The notes under the pieces: generated by a model | What the model saw: the letters and a program-made list of their open reading frames with translations, nothing else | What the model was told of the DNA's origin: nothing | Databases searched by the model: none | Part shown: in pieces, positions 21,880-34,059 of the stretch | Layout of the letters: each line of letters opens with the position of its first letter | How positions within the stretch are numbered: position 1 is the first letter of the stretch | Position numbers and translations under genes: made by a program | Source of the DNA: Forficula auricularia | Taxonomy: Eukaryota; Arthropoda; Insecta; Dermaptera; Forficulidae | Length of the DNA: 64,000 nucleotides | Assembly: GCA_024734495.1 (NCBI GenBank) | Contig: JALMQS010000085.1 | Coordinates: forward strand, 912,474-976,473 | Direction: 5' to 3'

Positions 21880-22100
21880 AGAAAATGATAAATTTATTAA
21901 ACCAATTATTTTACATTAATTAATGTATACATTGTATTTTTGCTTCGATTCCGGAGATTACTTCTCCACCATCGAGTGTCCTTATTCATCTTTAGTCCTT
22001 GTTTTTAATAAGAGGAAAAATCTAATTAGATAAAAAAACCTCTTTTCCGATAATTATTTCAATTCCATTATTCCCCAATCAAGTCGATTGGTCAATCCAC
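21880..22100 (-). repeat. Solo LINE 3'-tail unit (same as the 41.4-43.4 kb array)
   Basis: Its reverse complement gives CCAATCGACTTGATTGGGG, AATTATCGGAAAAGAGG, CAAGGACTAAAGATGA, CACTCGATGGTGGAGAAG and AAAATAATTGGTTTAATAAA. It is colinear with one complete unit of the array, and is the clearest isolated copy. Confidence 0.85.
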
Positions 22101-22149
22101 AATCCCCCCCTCTCTCTCCTTCATCAGAAAATGATAATAAAATTCAATT

Positions 22150-22475
22150 CATAAATATAGAAATTCTCTCGAAAAGTTTGCGGGTTTTAACTTGACCAAA
22201 TTAATATGATACCACCCATAAGGTATACTCTTTCCAATAAAAAAAATCATTAATATCGGTTCATAAACAAAGAAGTTATGCCTGAACAAACATATCAAAA
22301 AAGGTCTAATACCAATGAAAAAAAACGGGACCAATCGGAAACTAGACTGAACCCAATGCAAAAAAATCATCAAAATCGGTTCATAATTGGCGAAGATATG
22401 AGGTAACATAGACATAAAAAAAAAAATCAGTCGAATTGAGAACCTCCTCCTTTTTTGAAGTCGGTTAAAAAATGA
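22150..22475 (-). mobile_element. 'ACCGACTTC' element, 5' body only, minus strand
   Basis: On the minus strand it starts AACCGACTTCAAAAAAGGAG and follows the body of the 17.3-kb copy as far as the GTATCATATTAATTTGGTCAA segment. It then stops before the palindrome. Confidence 0.75.
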
Positions 22476-22970
22476 AAACATCAAGTAAATACCTGTCAAT
22501 CAATACCAGTATCAAAAAGTATCATACCGGGTACTTAAAAGAACCAGTTTCTATACACAGAAGATTTTTTTCTTGTTTAAAAGCGAAAATTCGAGTGAGT
22601 TCAGCAGGTAGGCAAAGCCTGTTTGACCAGCATACCGAGTAATATACCTATATTACTTTTAGTAGTGCAACTAATTTTCTAGCTCAATGAAGCCCAGAAC
22701 ATGTTTCATTAGCATAGTACTTTATACTAAATTTTATCTATATTTTGCGTGATACATTTCAAGTTTTAATATTATTATATTGTGTACAAACACGCAATTA
22801 AATTAATTTAATTTAATCATCAAATTTTATTATAATCTATTTAAGTGAATATTGGTGTAAATTCAAACACCCGCTCACTCATACTTGCATGTGTTTGAAT
22901 ATATTATGAAATATCTCTTTTAATGATTTAATTCGTTCATCAATTTATTTAGATAAACTGTCTCACGGTA

Positions 22971-23003
22971 TTATTATATTATTATTATTATTATTATTAT
23001 TAT
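22971..23003. repeat. (TTA)n microsatellite
   Basis: About nine ATT units. Confidence 0.85.
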
Positions 23004-23104
23004 ATCATATGATAAATTTATTATCTAATGAACCGCCAGAGAGATTTATAATGGCGTTTATTTAATTTCAAAGAAAACAAGAAGTTACCTGGGACTAATA
23101 ATAA

Positions 23105-23150
23105 CTATAATAATCCGGCCAAGTGCGAGTCGGACACCATACCTAAAATA
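23105..23150 (+). repeat. 'GGCCAAGTGCGAGTCGGAC' dispersed repeat
   Basis: CCGGCCAAGTGCGAGTCGGA marks a family widespread in insects from memory. Related, more decayed pieces are at 26830-26960 and, inverted, at 54540-54722, together with the 'CAAAATACTTGAGATATCAA' segment. Confidence 0.65.
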
Positions 23151-24090
23151 TAGAGGGTGCCCGAAAACTCGACGTTAAGCCGGGCACAGGGGATAGGCCA
23201 CTTTAAATATGACAGTCCAGAATCTGAAATAAAAGCTAATAGAACTTTCATACGGAGAAATCAATGAGGTTATCCACTGCTTGATCCATATAATATATTT
23301 GTTCTTATAAAACATCAAGTCTCTGTTACTCTCGTCAAACTAAATATCTAATTATTGATAAGCCCTTAAATTTTCAGAAAAATATAAGACGCCATTTTAG
23401 AGATAGGGGCAAAATCATTAAAAATTTTCGATGTTTATAATGTTACTTTAAAAACGGTTCGGAATATTTTTTGACATTTACAGGATTTATCCAGTTAGAT
23501 CTTGTTAAATGTGAATATATTTCTTTTTTAATCTGTTGAGGTTTAGAAAATTTTGTTGAAGATTTTGAGGAACTTTTTAATGCTTTTATTGATATCTCAA
23601 AAAGAGCTATTTTTGATAAATTAAGGGGTTATCAGAAATTAAACATACTTTAACGAGAATATATTATATTATTGTTTGATGGCATTTTAGAAGTCTTAAT
23701 GAAGTTTTTATGAGAATTATTGGTGTTTTCCCAAATATTCCAAAAACGTCCCAGTATCTACTAGACGTTTTTGGGTATTTGCCAAGAGATATTTTATTGT
23801 CATTTTAATGTTTTATTAATAATTACATTTTTACTGTGTAATTAATTTAATGAGTATCGGATTAAGTTCAGGCAGATTAATTGAAGTTTGTTATGTTTCA
23901 AAAAATTTTGTTATTTTTTTAAAAGTTTTCACTGGGTACTTTACCATTTAACATTTATCACTAGGACTATATTTTTATCCTCATTCAATAAATCTGATAA
24001 AGTTATTGAAACTATTATGCAACTTGTGAAAACTTCCTATAAAATGTATTATATTCTTTCAAGACAAATTTTAAATTACTGATTATGTTG
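23150..24090. other. AT-rich gene-free stretch
   Basis: Only short dispersed-repeat pieces are visible (GAGAAATCAATGAGGTTATC near 23265, and a 'CTGTTACTCTCGTCAAA' tail near 23330). Confidence 0.45.
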
Positions 24091-24096
24091 AAGGGG

Positions 24097-25028
24097 TATT
24101 TCAATGTCAATTTCTGTTTTTTAAATGGAACCCTATATTCTTCTATACGTCTACTTAATTTACAAAATAAAACCGAACGACTTTCATAAGAACTATTTTT
24201 TATACGACATCAAACAAACAAAATACATGAATCAATTAGATCTCAAAAAAATTCTTAATAATTATTTTTAACAATTATTTAACTTAATTATCAAATAATA
24301 ATCTTTAAATAATTAATTATTAAATAAATAATTTATTAATTTTTCGACACCGTTCTGAGACTTTCCAGAGTGTATCGCAAGTCTTCTGGATGAATTCCAG
24401 TTCCAATTTCCTTATTTTGGCCTGTTCCAATTTTTTCGTAGCCTTAACATTTCATGTTTAGTTTTTTAAACAGATTTTACAACACAATAAAATGAAGCTT
24501 TTGAGGGTGTATTCCTATCAGGAAAACTCTCGGCATTCATTTCAATGGCAGTCCCAAAACACTTCTTCCACATTGACCGCATAAATTAAGATGATTTCAA
24601 TTCTTTCTTCAACAAAAAATGCTCCATTTTGATTATGGTAATACAATATAACTATCTACTTCATTGACACGAGAAATAAACTTTTTTAAACTCAAGAATT
24701 TTAACTAGTTCTATTAAGTAGAGAATAATCTCTTAAATCTGAGTATAACAAAGTTTTAATATAATTATAAACACTTATTTTCATTGTTGTGACTTTTCGA
24801 TTTAATGATTAATTATTTATTCATTATTATTTGGTAATTAAGTTAAATAATTGTTAAAAATAATTATTAAGAATTTTTTGAGATCTAATTGATTCATTTA
24901 TTTTGTTTATTTGATGCCGTATAAAAAAATAGTTATTATGAGAGTTGTTCAGTTTTTTTTGTAGATTAAGTAGACGTATACAAAAATATAGGGTTTCATT
25001 TAAAAAACAGAACTTGACATTGAAATAA
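24097..25028. repeat. Foldback, arms about 240 bp, spacer about 450 bp
   Basis: The left arm (24097-24345) and right arm (24800-25028) pair as reverse complements: TTTCAATGTCAA/TTGACATTGAAA at the outer ends, ATACGTCTACTTAAT/ATTAAGTAGACGTAT, and GAATCAATTAGATCTCAAAA/TTTTGAGATCTAATTGATTC. The spacer has no reading frame of note. The outer ends could be TIRs of a non-autonomous element, but no clear target duplication was seen. Confidence 0.8.
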
Positions 25029-25244
25029 CATTGAAAGCTTGTTCTACGTCGACAAACAATAGCTTAGTTTAGTTTCCCCCTCGATATAAATAAACTTTTA
25101 TTTGAAACTTTTTTTCCATATAATGGCCTGTATTTCAATTATAAGACTGTCTCAAGATAAAAAACTCACCCGGTATAAATATTATGGAAAATAATGTATT
25201 TATATCTATATCTAGATGTTTGAAATAATTTGTATCTAAATCCA

Positions 25245-25990
25245 TTTTTAACCAACTTCAAAAAAGGAGGAGGTTCTCTATTCGACTGAATTTTTTTTTT
25301 TTTTTGTGCCTATGTTACCTCATATCTCCGCCAATTGTCAACCGATTTTGAAATTTTTTTTTGCATTGGGTCCAGTCTAGCTTCCGATTGGTCCCATTTT
25401 TTTCGTTTTTTTTCATAGGTATTAGACCTTTTTTATTAGGTTTGTTTAGACCTAACCTCTTTGTTTATGAACCGATTTCGATGGTTCTTTTTTTATCCGA
25501 AAGGGGGTGTCTTAGGGATGGTGTCATATTAATTTGGTCAAGTTCTTATGATATGATCACTATTAATAACATCACTAAAAAGAGAAAATATAAAAATAAT
25601 TTTTAAGAAAAAATAAAAACCGACTTCAAAAAATTAAATGCAACAAATTAAATACACTAAAAGGTATAAAATAATTATTATCTTATTTAGTTACAACTAA
25701 ACGACGAAATATTAACATGAAATTACTTTTTGAAGTTGGTGCCAAACATATACCTTTTATGAATCGCACTCGACGGATCTTACTTAGTACGTTTGGCGGG
25801 TACGCTCGCTTATAGGTATAGTTTGTTTGGTACCGACTTCAAAAAGTAATTTCATGTTAATATTTCGTCGTTTAGTTGTAACTAAATAAGATAATAATTA
25901 TTTTATACCTTTTAGTGTATTTTATTTGTTGCATTTAATTTTTTGAAGTCTGTTTTTATTTTTTTCTTAAAACTTATTTTTATCACAAGA
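25245..25990 (+). mobile_element. 'ACCGACTTC' foldback element, copy 2 (full)
   Basis: It is colinear with the 17327-18085 copy: AACCAACTTCAAAAAAGGAG start, GCATTGGGTCCAGTC, TATCCGAAAGGGGGTGTC, and then the palindrome with arms at about 25600-25745 and 25830-25985. The two full copies are very similar, suggesting recent activity. Confidence 0.8.
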
Positions 25991-26089
25991 CTATCTGTAT
26001 CTATATCTAGATCTAGATGATTTTAAAAATGTGTCATTAACACCTGCTCTATAGTAGTGAAAAATTGAATGGGTTGTTTAATTGCTCTG

Positions 26090-26335
26090 AATGAAGGGTG
26101 AACATTTTTGGAAAGCCAACAAGGTCTTTGGCCCTCATTCAAGAAGTGTTTTGCTTTGAACCCAATGGCGATTAATTGATGCCACACACACCGGTAACAT
26201 TCGAGCGGGACAAAAACGAGACCAGTTTGAATTTGCCAAGGGGTGTTGATTAATTTCGTAGAAACTAAAAGGGGCTGGGCTATTTTGCCCAGTTCGAAGT
26301 TTCAAATCTATTATATCAACCTGCAAGGAATTTTA
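26090..26335. other. Composition-balanced island, possible conserved non-coding element
   Basis: About 240 bp stand out from AT-rich surroundings with roughly even base use and no match to the window's repeats. TTAATTGATGCC and GTTGATTAATTTCG contain TAAT-type homeodomain-like cores. The minus strand is open for about 60 codons (ending SINRHWVQSKTLLE) but lacks convincing splice sites, so a regulatory element is as likely as an exon. Confidence 0.35.
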
Positions 26336-26558
26336 TTCACTGTGACAAATGATCGACAACAATAAGCAGCTTTTCGATTGTGTAACTTGACCAAGTACTC
26401 CAATAATTAAATACTCGGATTTTCAATGAACGGCCTTTAAGATTAAATGAGTGGGCTACCTCTAGTTAGTCTGATTTATTTGTGTTAAGAAAAATTCTGA
26501 TACGGTTTGTTGTCTGATGGATATTTAAAGTCTATGTTTTACAATCTCTAGGACAATA

Positions 26559-26770
26559 TTTTTTTTTTTATTATTTATTTAATGTCACCGGGAACAAAGC
26601 CCATTTAGACAGCACATAAGTAGAGTGTTAGTAGGGTTAGTGAGGGAGCCGAGTTTTCAGCCGGTAGAAATTTTTATTTGCCAGGATCGAACCCGGACCT
26701 CCACTCCAACATCGTCATAATCGATCGATGCTGAAGCGATGCCAGTGCGTTAGCTGACTGAGCTACCCAA
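26559..26770 (-). mobile_element. tRNA-derived SINE with exact target duplication
   Basis: On the minus strand it begins GTTGGGTAGCTCAGTCAGCT, a tRNA-like start with an A box. The B box GGGTTCGATCC lies at 26684-26694. It continues through a short body to a T/A-rich tail. CTAGGACAATA flanks both ends (26548-26558, 26771-26781), a perfect duplication of the kind made by target-primed retrotransposition. Confidence 0.92.
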
Positions 26771-27090
26771 CTAGGACAATAATCAATCACCAAAAATGTC
26801 TCAGACTCTGAAACCTAAATTAGTAGAATAAGCCGGCGAATAATAGATCGGACTCACATACCGAGGATTTTTTTCAAAATACTTGAGATATCAAATTCTT
26901 TCTTATTTGTCTTTGATAGGGAGAACACATTTGTGGAATTTTTAATATTTATCGTCTCTAACAAATAAAGAAAAAGTTTCATTTAAGAACTAACATTACA
27001 AGGAATTGTTATTATCATTTTCGTCCATAATGTGTATTAATTCGAAAGTTTATAATTGGAATTAAGAAGAAGTTTTAGTGTGATTTTTTA

Positions 27091-27782
27091 ACTTTACCAT
27101 ACAGGGTATGATCAAGTATTGTAATCGTGCATGAAAAAAAGTTGTTTTTTTTCCTTCTTTTTTCAAAATATCTCAAAAACGGCTGAAACTATTTTGATTA
27201 GAAAAATTGGGCGAAACCATGGCATTTCGCATCTACAAAAAAGCCCAAATAAGTGAACATCGAATAAATTATATTTTTCAAGATAATAATTGTTTTGTCA
27301 AAATGTCTGTTAGTCTGTTAGTCTGTGCGTTACCAAATTTTTGTGGACGAGCTAGCTCAAAAACTAGTGTGAATATCAAATTTCACAAGTAGTTTTGGTC
27401 CATTGAGATTAAGAGCTGATTAGATTTTGGTGCATATCGACCCAAAATGAAGGGGGCGTGGAAGGCGGGTTAAAAATTAAAAATCTAGGCCGCTTGAGCA
27501 TAATCAACAATTTTTTATACATAATCAGTGGACCCCCAGAAGTCTAAAAATGCAAAAACTAACCGACAAAAATGAGAGGGGGGGGGGGGTGTAGGGTTAA
27601 AAAATGAAAATCTTGGCCATTTACCAAACTCAACAAAATTTTGTATACATAATCAGACCCCCAGAAGTCTAAAACTGCAAAATCTAACTCCCCCCTTACA
27701 TGATTATAAATAATTTTAGGGGCCCGGTTGTATGTAAAGTCAATAGGATGGCCACATTAGAACACGTCAGCTTATTTTTTAT
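27091..27782 (+). mobile_element. 'ACTTTACCATACA' TIR family, copy B
   Basis: It runs from AACTTTACCATACAGGGTAT to AACACGTCAGCTTATT. It keeps the central CAAAATTTTGTATACATAAT, G-run and GTTAGTCTGTTAGTCTG blocks. The right inverted end reads TTGTATGTAAAGT, one base short of the other copies. Confidence 0.78.
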
Positions 27783-27788
27783 TTTTCA

Positions 27789-28352
27789 TCCAATGTTTTG
27801 TCGACTTTGCCGACTTCTTCAGGGCTTCAAATAGTTTAATCACATCGTCTAAAATATATTTTTCTTTATCTCCGTTACTAATGAAGAACCATCAGAAACT
27901 TAAAAATTAAATTCGGCAGATTCACATAAACTTATATTTACTAACAATTATATTAGATTTAAAAATAATATAAACAGAATCGAACAACACAGTTTTAAAA
28001 CAATAGAACGGAATGATTTAACTTATCCATTTTCACATATAGAAATATCAAATTTAAATATAAATGTGAAGATGGATAAGTAAAATGATTCCGTTGTATT
28101 GTTTTAAAACTGTGTTGTTCGATTCTGTTTATATTATTTCTAAAACTTTATCTAATATAAGTAACTGTTAGTAAAAAGAAAACAGAAAATTGTATGTGAA
28201 TCTGCCTAATTTTGAATTTTTAAGTTTCTGATGGTTCTTCATTGGTAACTGAGATGAAGAAAATTGTATTTTAGACAAATGTGTGATGTAACTATTTGAA
28301 GCCCTCAAGAAGTCGGCTAAGTAGACGAAACGTTGTTTGAAAAATAAAAAAA
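27789..28352. repeat. Near-perfect foldback, arms about 265 bp
   Basis: The two arms meet at about 28052-28062 with almost no spacer. Pairs include GAATCGAACAACACAGTTTT/AAAACTGTGTTGTTCGATTC. The outer ends carry the hairpin motif GAAGTCGGC-taa-GTAGACGAAACGTTG (plus strand near 28310) and its inverted partner near 27800. The left end abuts the end of TIR-family copy B. Confidence 0.85.
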
Positions 28353-28493
28353 TAAAACAAAAAACTTGTCCTTAATTCCATTTATGAACTTTCATATTAC
28401 AAGAAATCTGCTCTGGAAATTTCACGAAACACTAGAAGAGTAATAAGCTAGAATACAACAAAGGGAACTAATCAGAGCTATATATATATTTTT

Positions 28494-29222
28494 TTATAAT
28501 GATATTGATACAAGAAGAATTTGCACCAAAAAGGTATAACCTCTGTAGTCTGCGGTGGACCCTTGTATCGTGAAAATAAGAAGAGATATAGGGATTGGGT
28601 AAGAGTTGAAGGTATCTGTGGATGCGGGTCTTGAAAGATTGAAGGTTATAAGTTGCTGGGAAGACTGCCGGAGGAAGAGAGTTCCAGTCTCTAGATGTCT
28701 TAGTGGATAAACAGTGGAGATTGCGTTTGTTCGGTTGGTATCCAATTTAAGCGCGTAGGGGTGTTGAATCTTAGAAAATCGCGTATTTCGCGCAAATGAA
28801 GCCTTTGGGGAGATTGATTTTATCTCGTCAGAACAAAAGCCATGGTAATATCTATAAAAAAGAGAAAGGGCTGAGACAGATCTACGATAGAGAGTTGAGT
28901 GTCAGATAATCCATGATCTCCTATCAGTCTGATAGGCCGCCTCTGAATTGCATTCAAGGTAGCAAGAGAATGCTTGGAGGCTCCTCTCAACAAATGTGAG
29001 CAATAATCAAGATAGGGGCGAATTTGAACCTTGTATAAGGTAAGAAGTTGCGTGGTACTGAAAAGAAAGGCAAGCTTAAATGCTGCAGCATTTGCTACTG
29101 AGATCATATGGTTATTCCAAGAAAGGTCAGAACCTAAGGTGACACCCAACATTGAAATTTTGTCACGAAATTCCAATGATTTCGAATCAAAGGTAATGTT
29201 ACGAAGGTTCAAGGTTCAACTC
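28494..29222 (-). pseudogene. Non-LTR retrotransposon reverse transcriptase, C-terminal end, frameshifted
   Basis: The minus strand gives SMLGVTLGSDLSWNNHMISV, LLTLYKVQIRPYLDYCSHLL, ATLNAIQRRPIRLIGD, a frameshift or stop, and then SRDWNSLP-like sequence and FPATYNLQSFKTRIHRYL. This is the C-terminal region of Jockey/CR1-type reverse transcriptases (LGVxxxxDLSWxxH, QIRPxLxYCSHxW, DAIQRRAIRLI, WNSLPxxxFPxxYNLQxFK). The catalytic YxDD part is absent (5' truncation), and stops break it. The same family is at 47.5-48.0 kb, also minus, with a matching 3' end. Confidence 0.85.
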
Positions 29223-29229
29223 TCCTAGA

Positions 29230-30630
29230 AATTAGACAGCATTGCGTTTAGCCAGGATTAAAGTTGTCGCTTCACTCTTAACGGAAGGGTTCCTGTAAAC
29301 GCTCTAAATATCTTTAATTCTCTTTACTCTATTCATGAAATAGTTTTATTTGACTTAAAATATGTAGTTTGTGTCTATATAAAATGTGTCTTTGCTTTGT
29401 TCAAGGTCAGCCATAATACTTCATGAAGCATATTTCTCTAAGTTTGTCGTCAGGTTCATTTGCTTTTGCTGAACTATCATCTGTAAAGTTGGCCTTGCTT
29501 ACACATCAATTTCTTCATTCTATTTGTCTACTGTCGCTTGACTTTCCATCAGGTTGATGATTTAATCTTGAACCTTATCTGCCAATTAGCAAGTGTATAA
29601 ACGTTGATATTTGGCAAATATGGCCTTGCTGAAGAGAAAGAGAGAGAATTAGTTATCCAAGCAACTTTCTATCAACTTGTAACACCTTCGAATTAATTAG
29701 TTTCTGTATTTTCATATTCAGGATAAGTTCACCCCCCGGGTTTAGTCTATATTTCATTCCTATGTGTCTTTTTCTTATCCCTTAACTATTATTATTAGCA
29801 TTATATAAATATATAATGTTATATTTAGAGTACTCTTGCTTGAGAAAAGGCTGTTTGCAAAATTCATAAACTCCTGGCAGCAACTTGTTGACGCGGAAGT
29901 TAATCCAATTAAATTTTAATAAAATCACGACTTTCTCTCTCTCTCTCTTTCTCTCGGCAAACTCCCTTGGTAAGGTAGTACTGAAAAGAAACTGCTACTT
30001 TTTCCTTTATTCCGTTCTGTAGAGTACAAGTAAAGAAAGAAGCAAGTTAACGGGATTGCGTTAACAATAGTGCACTTGAGATTATCATTCAAATACATAT
30101 AGTCCGTTCAAATTACGTGAAAAAATGGCATAAACAGGAAATTATTCTCGGTAAAGATTTTATTGCTGGAATACCTTATCGGAATTACAATATTACTACC
30201 CTAAGTTTTCCCCAAAATCTGTCATGTGGAAATATTTCAAAGTGCCTCAAAATGAGAAAATTTCGGAGTTTTTTAAGTTTTTCTTGAATAACTCTAAAAT
30301 GGCTTATCAAATCAAAAAGATATCTATTAAATAAATTAAAGCTCTTTAAATTACGCGTAAAATTATACAAATTTCATATATATAGGTAGAACCGGTACTA
30401 GCGCCTGTCAAAAAACAGACCCAGGGATCACTTTTGAATTACCATATAACTAGTACTTTTTTCGATTTTTCCCATTTCGACCATGAAGGAGCACGCTTTC
30501 GACAAATAGGACTCTATATATTTATAAACTAAATTAAATTTGCTACAATTTAAATAAAGTTTCATTTTAATTGGATAATGGCAACATGAGGTTGACGTTT
30601 TGAAAATATACAATTTTTTTCAAAAAATTG
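29230..30630. other. Gene-free stretch with a balanced block
   Basis: 29720-30060 is less AT-rich and contains a (CT)n tract at about 29933-29955. Otherwise only AT-rich background and the start of the next inverted repeat are visible. Confidence 0.4.
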
Positions 30631-30639
30631 CAGTTTTTC

Positions 30640-30945
30640 CTTCATAAAAATAAAAACTACTCGTCCTAGAAAAATGATTCTTATCTCATTCTCTAGTATA
30701 TTTTTTTGACTTGAACGTTTAATTGGATCACTTTTTGATAAAACTCTTAGATTTATAGATATCAGCATTTTCCATGACGCTTTTGAGGATTCCGATCATA
30801 TCAAAATGTAGATTATCTATAAATATAAGAGTTTTATAAAAAAAGTAATCCAAGTAAACGTTCAAGTCAACAAAATTTTCTAGAGAATGAGATAGCAATC
30901 AAGTTTCCAGGATGAGTGGTTTTCATTTTATGGAAGAACTTTACA
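30640..30945. repeat. Inverted repeat, arms about 120-135 bp
   Basis: CTCATTCTCTAG/CTAGAGAATGAG, TTGACTTGAACGTTTA/TAAACGTTCAAGTCAA and TAAAACTCTTA/TAAGAGTTTTA pair across a spacer at about 30762-30807. Confidence 0.8.
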
Positions 30946-31751
30946 GTATTTTAGTATTTTATTCTCCTTAGTATTTTACAAGATTTAAGTTATGGAATGG
31001 TATGCTGATCGGGACTAGCACTTGACGGGGTTATTTTAGTTTTTCTCTCAACGTTTTGGCTTCTTAAATTCATTTCCAAGTATAGTCATTAATAAATTTC
31101 TAGTCTATCTAGTCCTATTTGACTCGTAAGTTCACTGATGAAAATCTCTATTTTCTAACTTCGGCTTGTTCAGGTAATGTTCTTATATATACCTACTCTT
31201 AAAACTCTAGAATAAATATTTATCAAGATTAGAATTACCACTGATTACAAAAGTCAAGTCATTCGAAATTGCGCGTCATATTTTTTTTAGAGATAGTAAA
31301 ATTTTTTTGAACCTATTCTTATATAAATATATTTAAATTTAAAATCTGCCATTTTCTTTTCCATGATTATGGTCGTCTCTTAGTGGTTACTGTTTTCGTT
31401 TTTATTCGAATTATTTCTTTTATGTTAGTAGTTTTAAAAGGACAATAAAAAATTTCTCCAAAGACAAGTATATTTGCTATAAAAGAAGGAACCCAAATGA
31501 AATCAGAAACATAAAATGAGAAAAAAATAAGAAAATGAAAATTAATCTTGAAAAAACTATAGCAAATAGATGCTAGAATTAAAACTTATTTCGAAAATGA
31601 TTTCAAACTTTTTAAGGGTTTTTAAATACAGCTTCCTATATATTTTTATCATATTAATTTAAGACAAATATATTTTCTAATTTTAAATGTTAATTAATTT
31701 TTCATATATGATTTTGAGGATCTTTTTTTCATGCCATTCTAAGGTTTAGTG

Positions 31752-32040
31752 CCTGGAGCACCGAGCGATGCTCGGTAACTTTTTGCCTCTAAATAGCTTA
31801 AATTTCAAATTTCAAGTCTCTGCGATTTACCAAAGACGAGATATGAACGATTAATTATTTATTTTGCGACATGACTAATTTACACCCCCTTCCTTTATTT
31901 CAATCGGATCAAAATTTATACACGTCTAATAACTCATGGGACTTGATAAGTTCACCAATTTTTAGCGAAATCGTTAGAGCCGTTCTCGAGAAACTGATTA
32001 TATATATATATATTATTTACAAGAATTGCTCGTTTAATAT
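31752..32040 (-). mobile_element. Helitron-like non-autonomous element (HINE type)
   Basis: On the minus strand it begins AAACGAGCAATTCTTG, has an (AT)n tract, CTCGAGAACGGCTCTAACGA, and ends ACCGAGCATCGCTCGGT hairpin plus GCTCCAGGCACTA. Short insect Helitron-like elements combine this start, the 'gaacggct(c)taacgattt' box and a terminal hairpin. No Rep/helicase is encoded. Ends were not fixed by an A|T insertion test. Confidence 0.6.
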
Positions 32041-33890
32041 AATAAGATAAGATAAGATATGAATAATAATTAATTAACAATTAAATTTTGATAGAAAATA
32101 TTTTTAATTCTTTTATACCGACTCAGATGATGCTTTGGTAGTTACAATGCCATAATCAAATCTATAAAAAAATTCATTTAAAACATAAGAAAAACAATTG
32201 AGGAGATCATTACCAACATATTCTACAACTCGGGAACTGATATTTTGCTTGTTTTTATAGATTTTGAGGGGTCATTTAATATTTTCATCGCCTCAGTATT
32301 GCTTTAAATCTAGGTACTTTTTCCTATTTAAATTAGTCTCTAAAGTTATGTATTGTTTTTTAAAGATTCTAAACGACCTTTCATCAAAACAAAAGGTGTT
32401 ATATGCATGTTTTGATCAAAAAGTAGTAAAAACAGTTTACTTGCCTACAACTTGTTTAAATCAGAAAGTAATATATCCGACAAAATAGCTGTAGCTTAAT
32501 TTATTATTAAAATATTTTACTATTTTTCTCTTATGTTGTTGTCAGACATATTTTAAATATTAATTTTGGGAAGGCTCTAAAATAAACCTATTAAAAATTT
32601 CATAAAGATAATAGTATATAATTACATATTTAAATGTATATATATGTATATGTATATGTTTATTTCCATCAAGCAGAAGACAACCTCATTGATTTCTATT
32701 TATGAGCTCTGCTTCTCTCGACAAAACAAAATCTTTTCAATTAAATATTAGAAATTGAATAAAATTAAAAATAAATTACTAAGTATGTTTCAATTATCTG
32801 AAACCTACCTAGTAAATTATTTTTAATTTTATTAAATATGTTTGTCCTCTAACCTATCATTCTTCCCGAACATAATTAGAAATTTCCCATTACTTCAGTG
32901 TTCTTTGATTGTTGATGTTTCTCCTACACCTAAGTATTTTTCAGTGTATTTTAAAATAATTTCGAGGTGCATTGAACTAAAAAATTGTTACTAGTGCACT
33001 GCTAGAAGAAAGGAACTGATAATTTGAATCTCAGTGAAGACAAATAATGGACTAGTGAGCCTCCAGAGAGACCCCTTTGATGTTATGCAACCGAATGAAC
33101 AGTTTTGGGAATCGAATGCCTACCCTAAATCTCTAAATTATGTATTTTTACCTGTAAACAGAAGAGCAATAGAATATTAGTTTTATATTTCGATTCACTG
33201 ATAGGTAATGGACCTTGGATTTTTGAAACATGTAGAAAATTATTTTCAAACATGGTATCTTTTTAATATAAAAGATAATGAAAATATGATCAAGATCGAT
33301 TTTTGAGGAAAAATATTTTACAAGTGCTATATTTATGTCCGATGTCAAACGGAGTGCCCGATTTGCATTTTTTGGCAATCGGGTTCAATTCACGAAGGGG
33401 TGAAACAACCTTTCTGTATTAATAAAACACCTTGGATTTAGTAGTTGTCCATCTCTTTTGAATTTCTATGTCTCTAGATTATTTTGACGAAATCGATCTG
33501 AATTAATTTATTACATGATTTTTTAAAACATTTTAATTTTCAATTAAAAATCATTAAAGCCATTTTGACTTTTTTCAATTTTATTTTCCAAAAATTTAAT
33601 ATATTTCCAATTCACTAAAAGAATTGCCTAATCACTAAAATAGATACAGAAAATTCCAAAATACATATAAAATAAGTTTTTTAAAAGAAGAAAACTTTCA
33701 GAAGTTATATGCGGACTTAGGCAGGATGAGTGTCCAAATTTTAATTAAAAAAAACAAATCTTTTAATTATATTCACGATCAAGTTTTATTAAAGACAACT
33801 GTCTTAAAGCACTGAATTTATAACAGTTTCGGCTTACATAAGAAAGCCATCCTCAGGTTCCCAATCATAAAAACATTATTTTATTAAAAA
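32041..33890. other. AT-rich gene-free stretch
   Basis: 32640-32730 carries a dispersed repeat (TTCCATCAAGCAGAAGACAA ... CTCTGCTTCTCTCGACAAA) also seen near 3385, 12155, 20215-20280 and 23320. Near 33820-33865 on the minus strand lies CCTGAGGATGGC...AAGCCGAAACTG, a variant of the hairpin-GAAAC motif. No gene was seen. Confidence 0.45.
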
Positions 33891-33902
33891 TATAACCTTA
33901 AA

Positions 33903-34052
33903 CGAGGAGTGAACCGCGACCTAATATGCTGTTCACCTACTTCCACTTGTACTTCCAAATATTTCCAGGTATGTACTTCCAAATATTTCCAGGTACTTCC
34001 AAAGTACTTCCAAAGAGGTGTACACCTACTTCCAATCGCGGATCACCCCTCG
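33903..34052. mobile_element. 150-bp MITE with 8-bp target duplication (hAT-type), copy 1
   Basis: The ends are CGAGGAGTGAACCGCGACC and CGCGGATCACCCCTCG, imperfect inverted repeats. ACCTTAAA is duplicated exactly on both sides (33895-33902, 34053-34060). The interior holds three repeats of ACTTCCAAATATTTCCAGGT or shorter forms. A sister copy is at 54270-54438. Confidence 0.85.
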
Positions 34053-34059
34053 ACCTTAA

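Noticed and set aside
21373..25990. CRISPR-like repetition or tRNA clusters among the repeated blocks
   Set aside because: Repeat units are long, irregular and transposon-like, there are no short direct repeats with unique spacers, and the sequence is eukaryotic.
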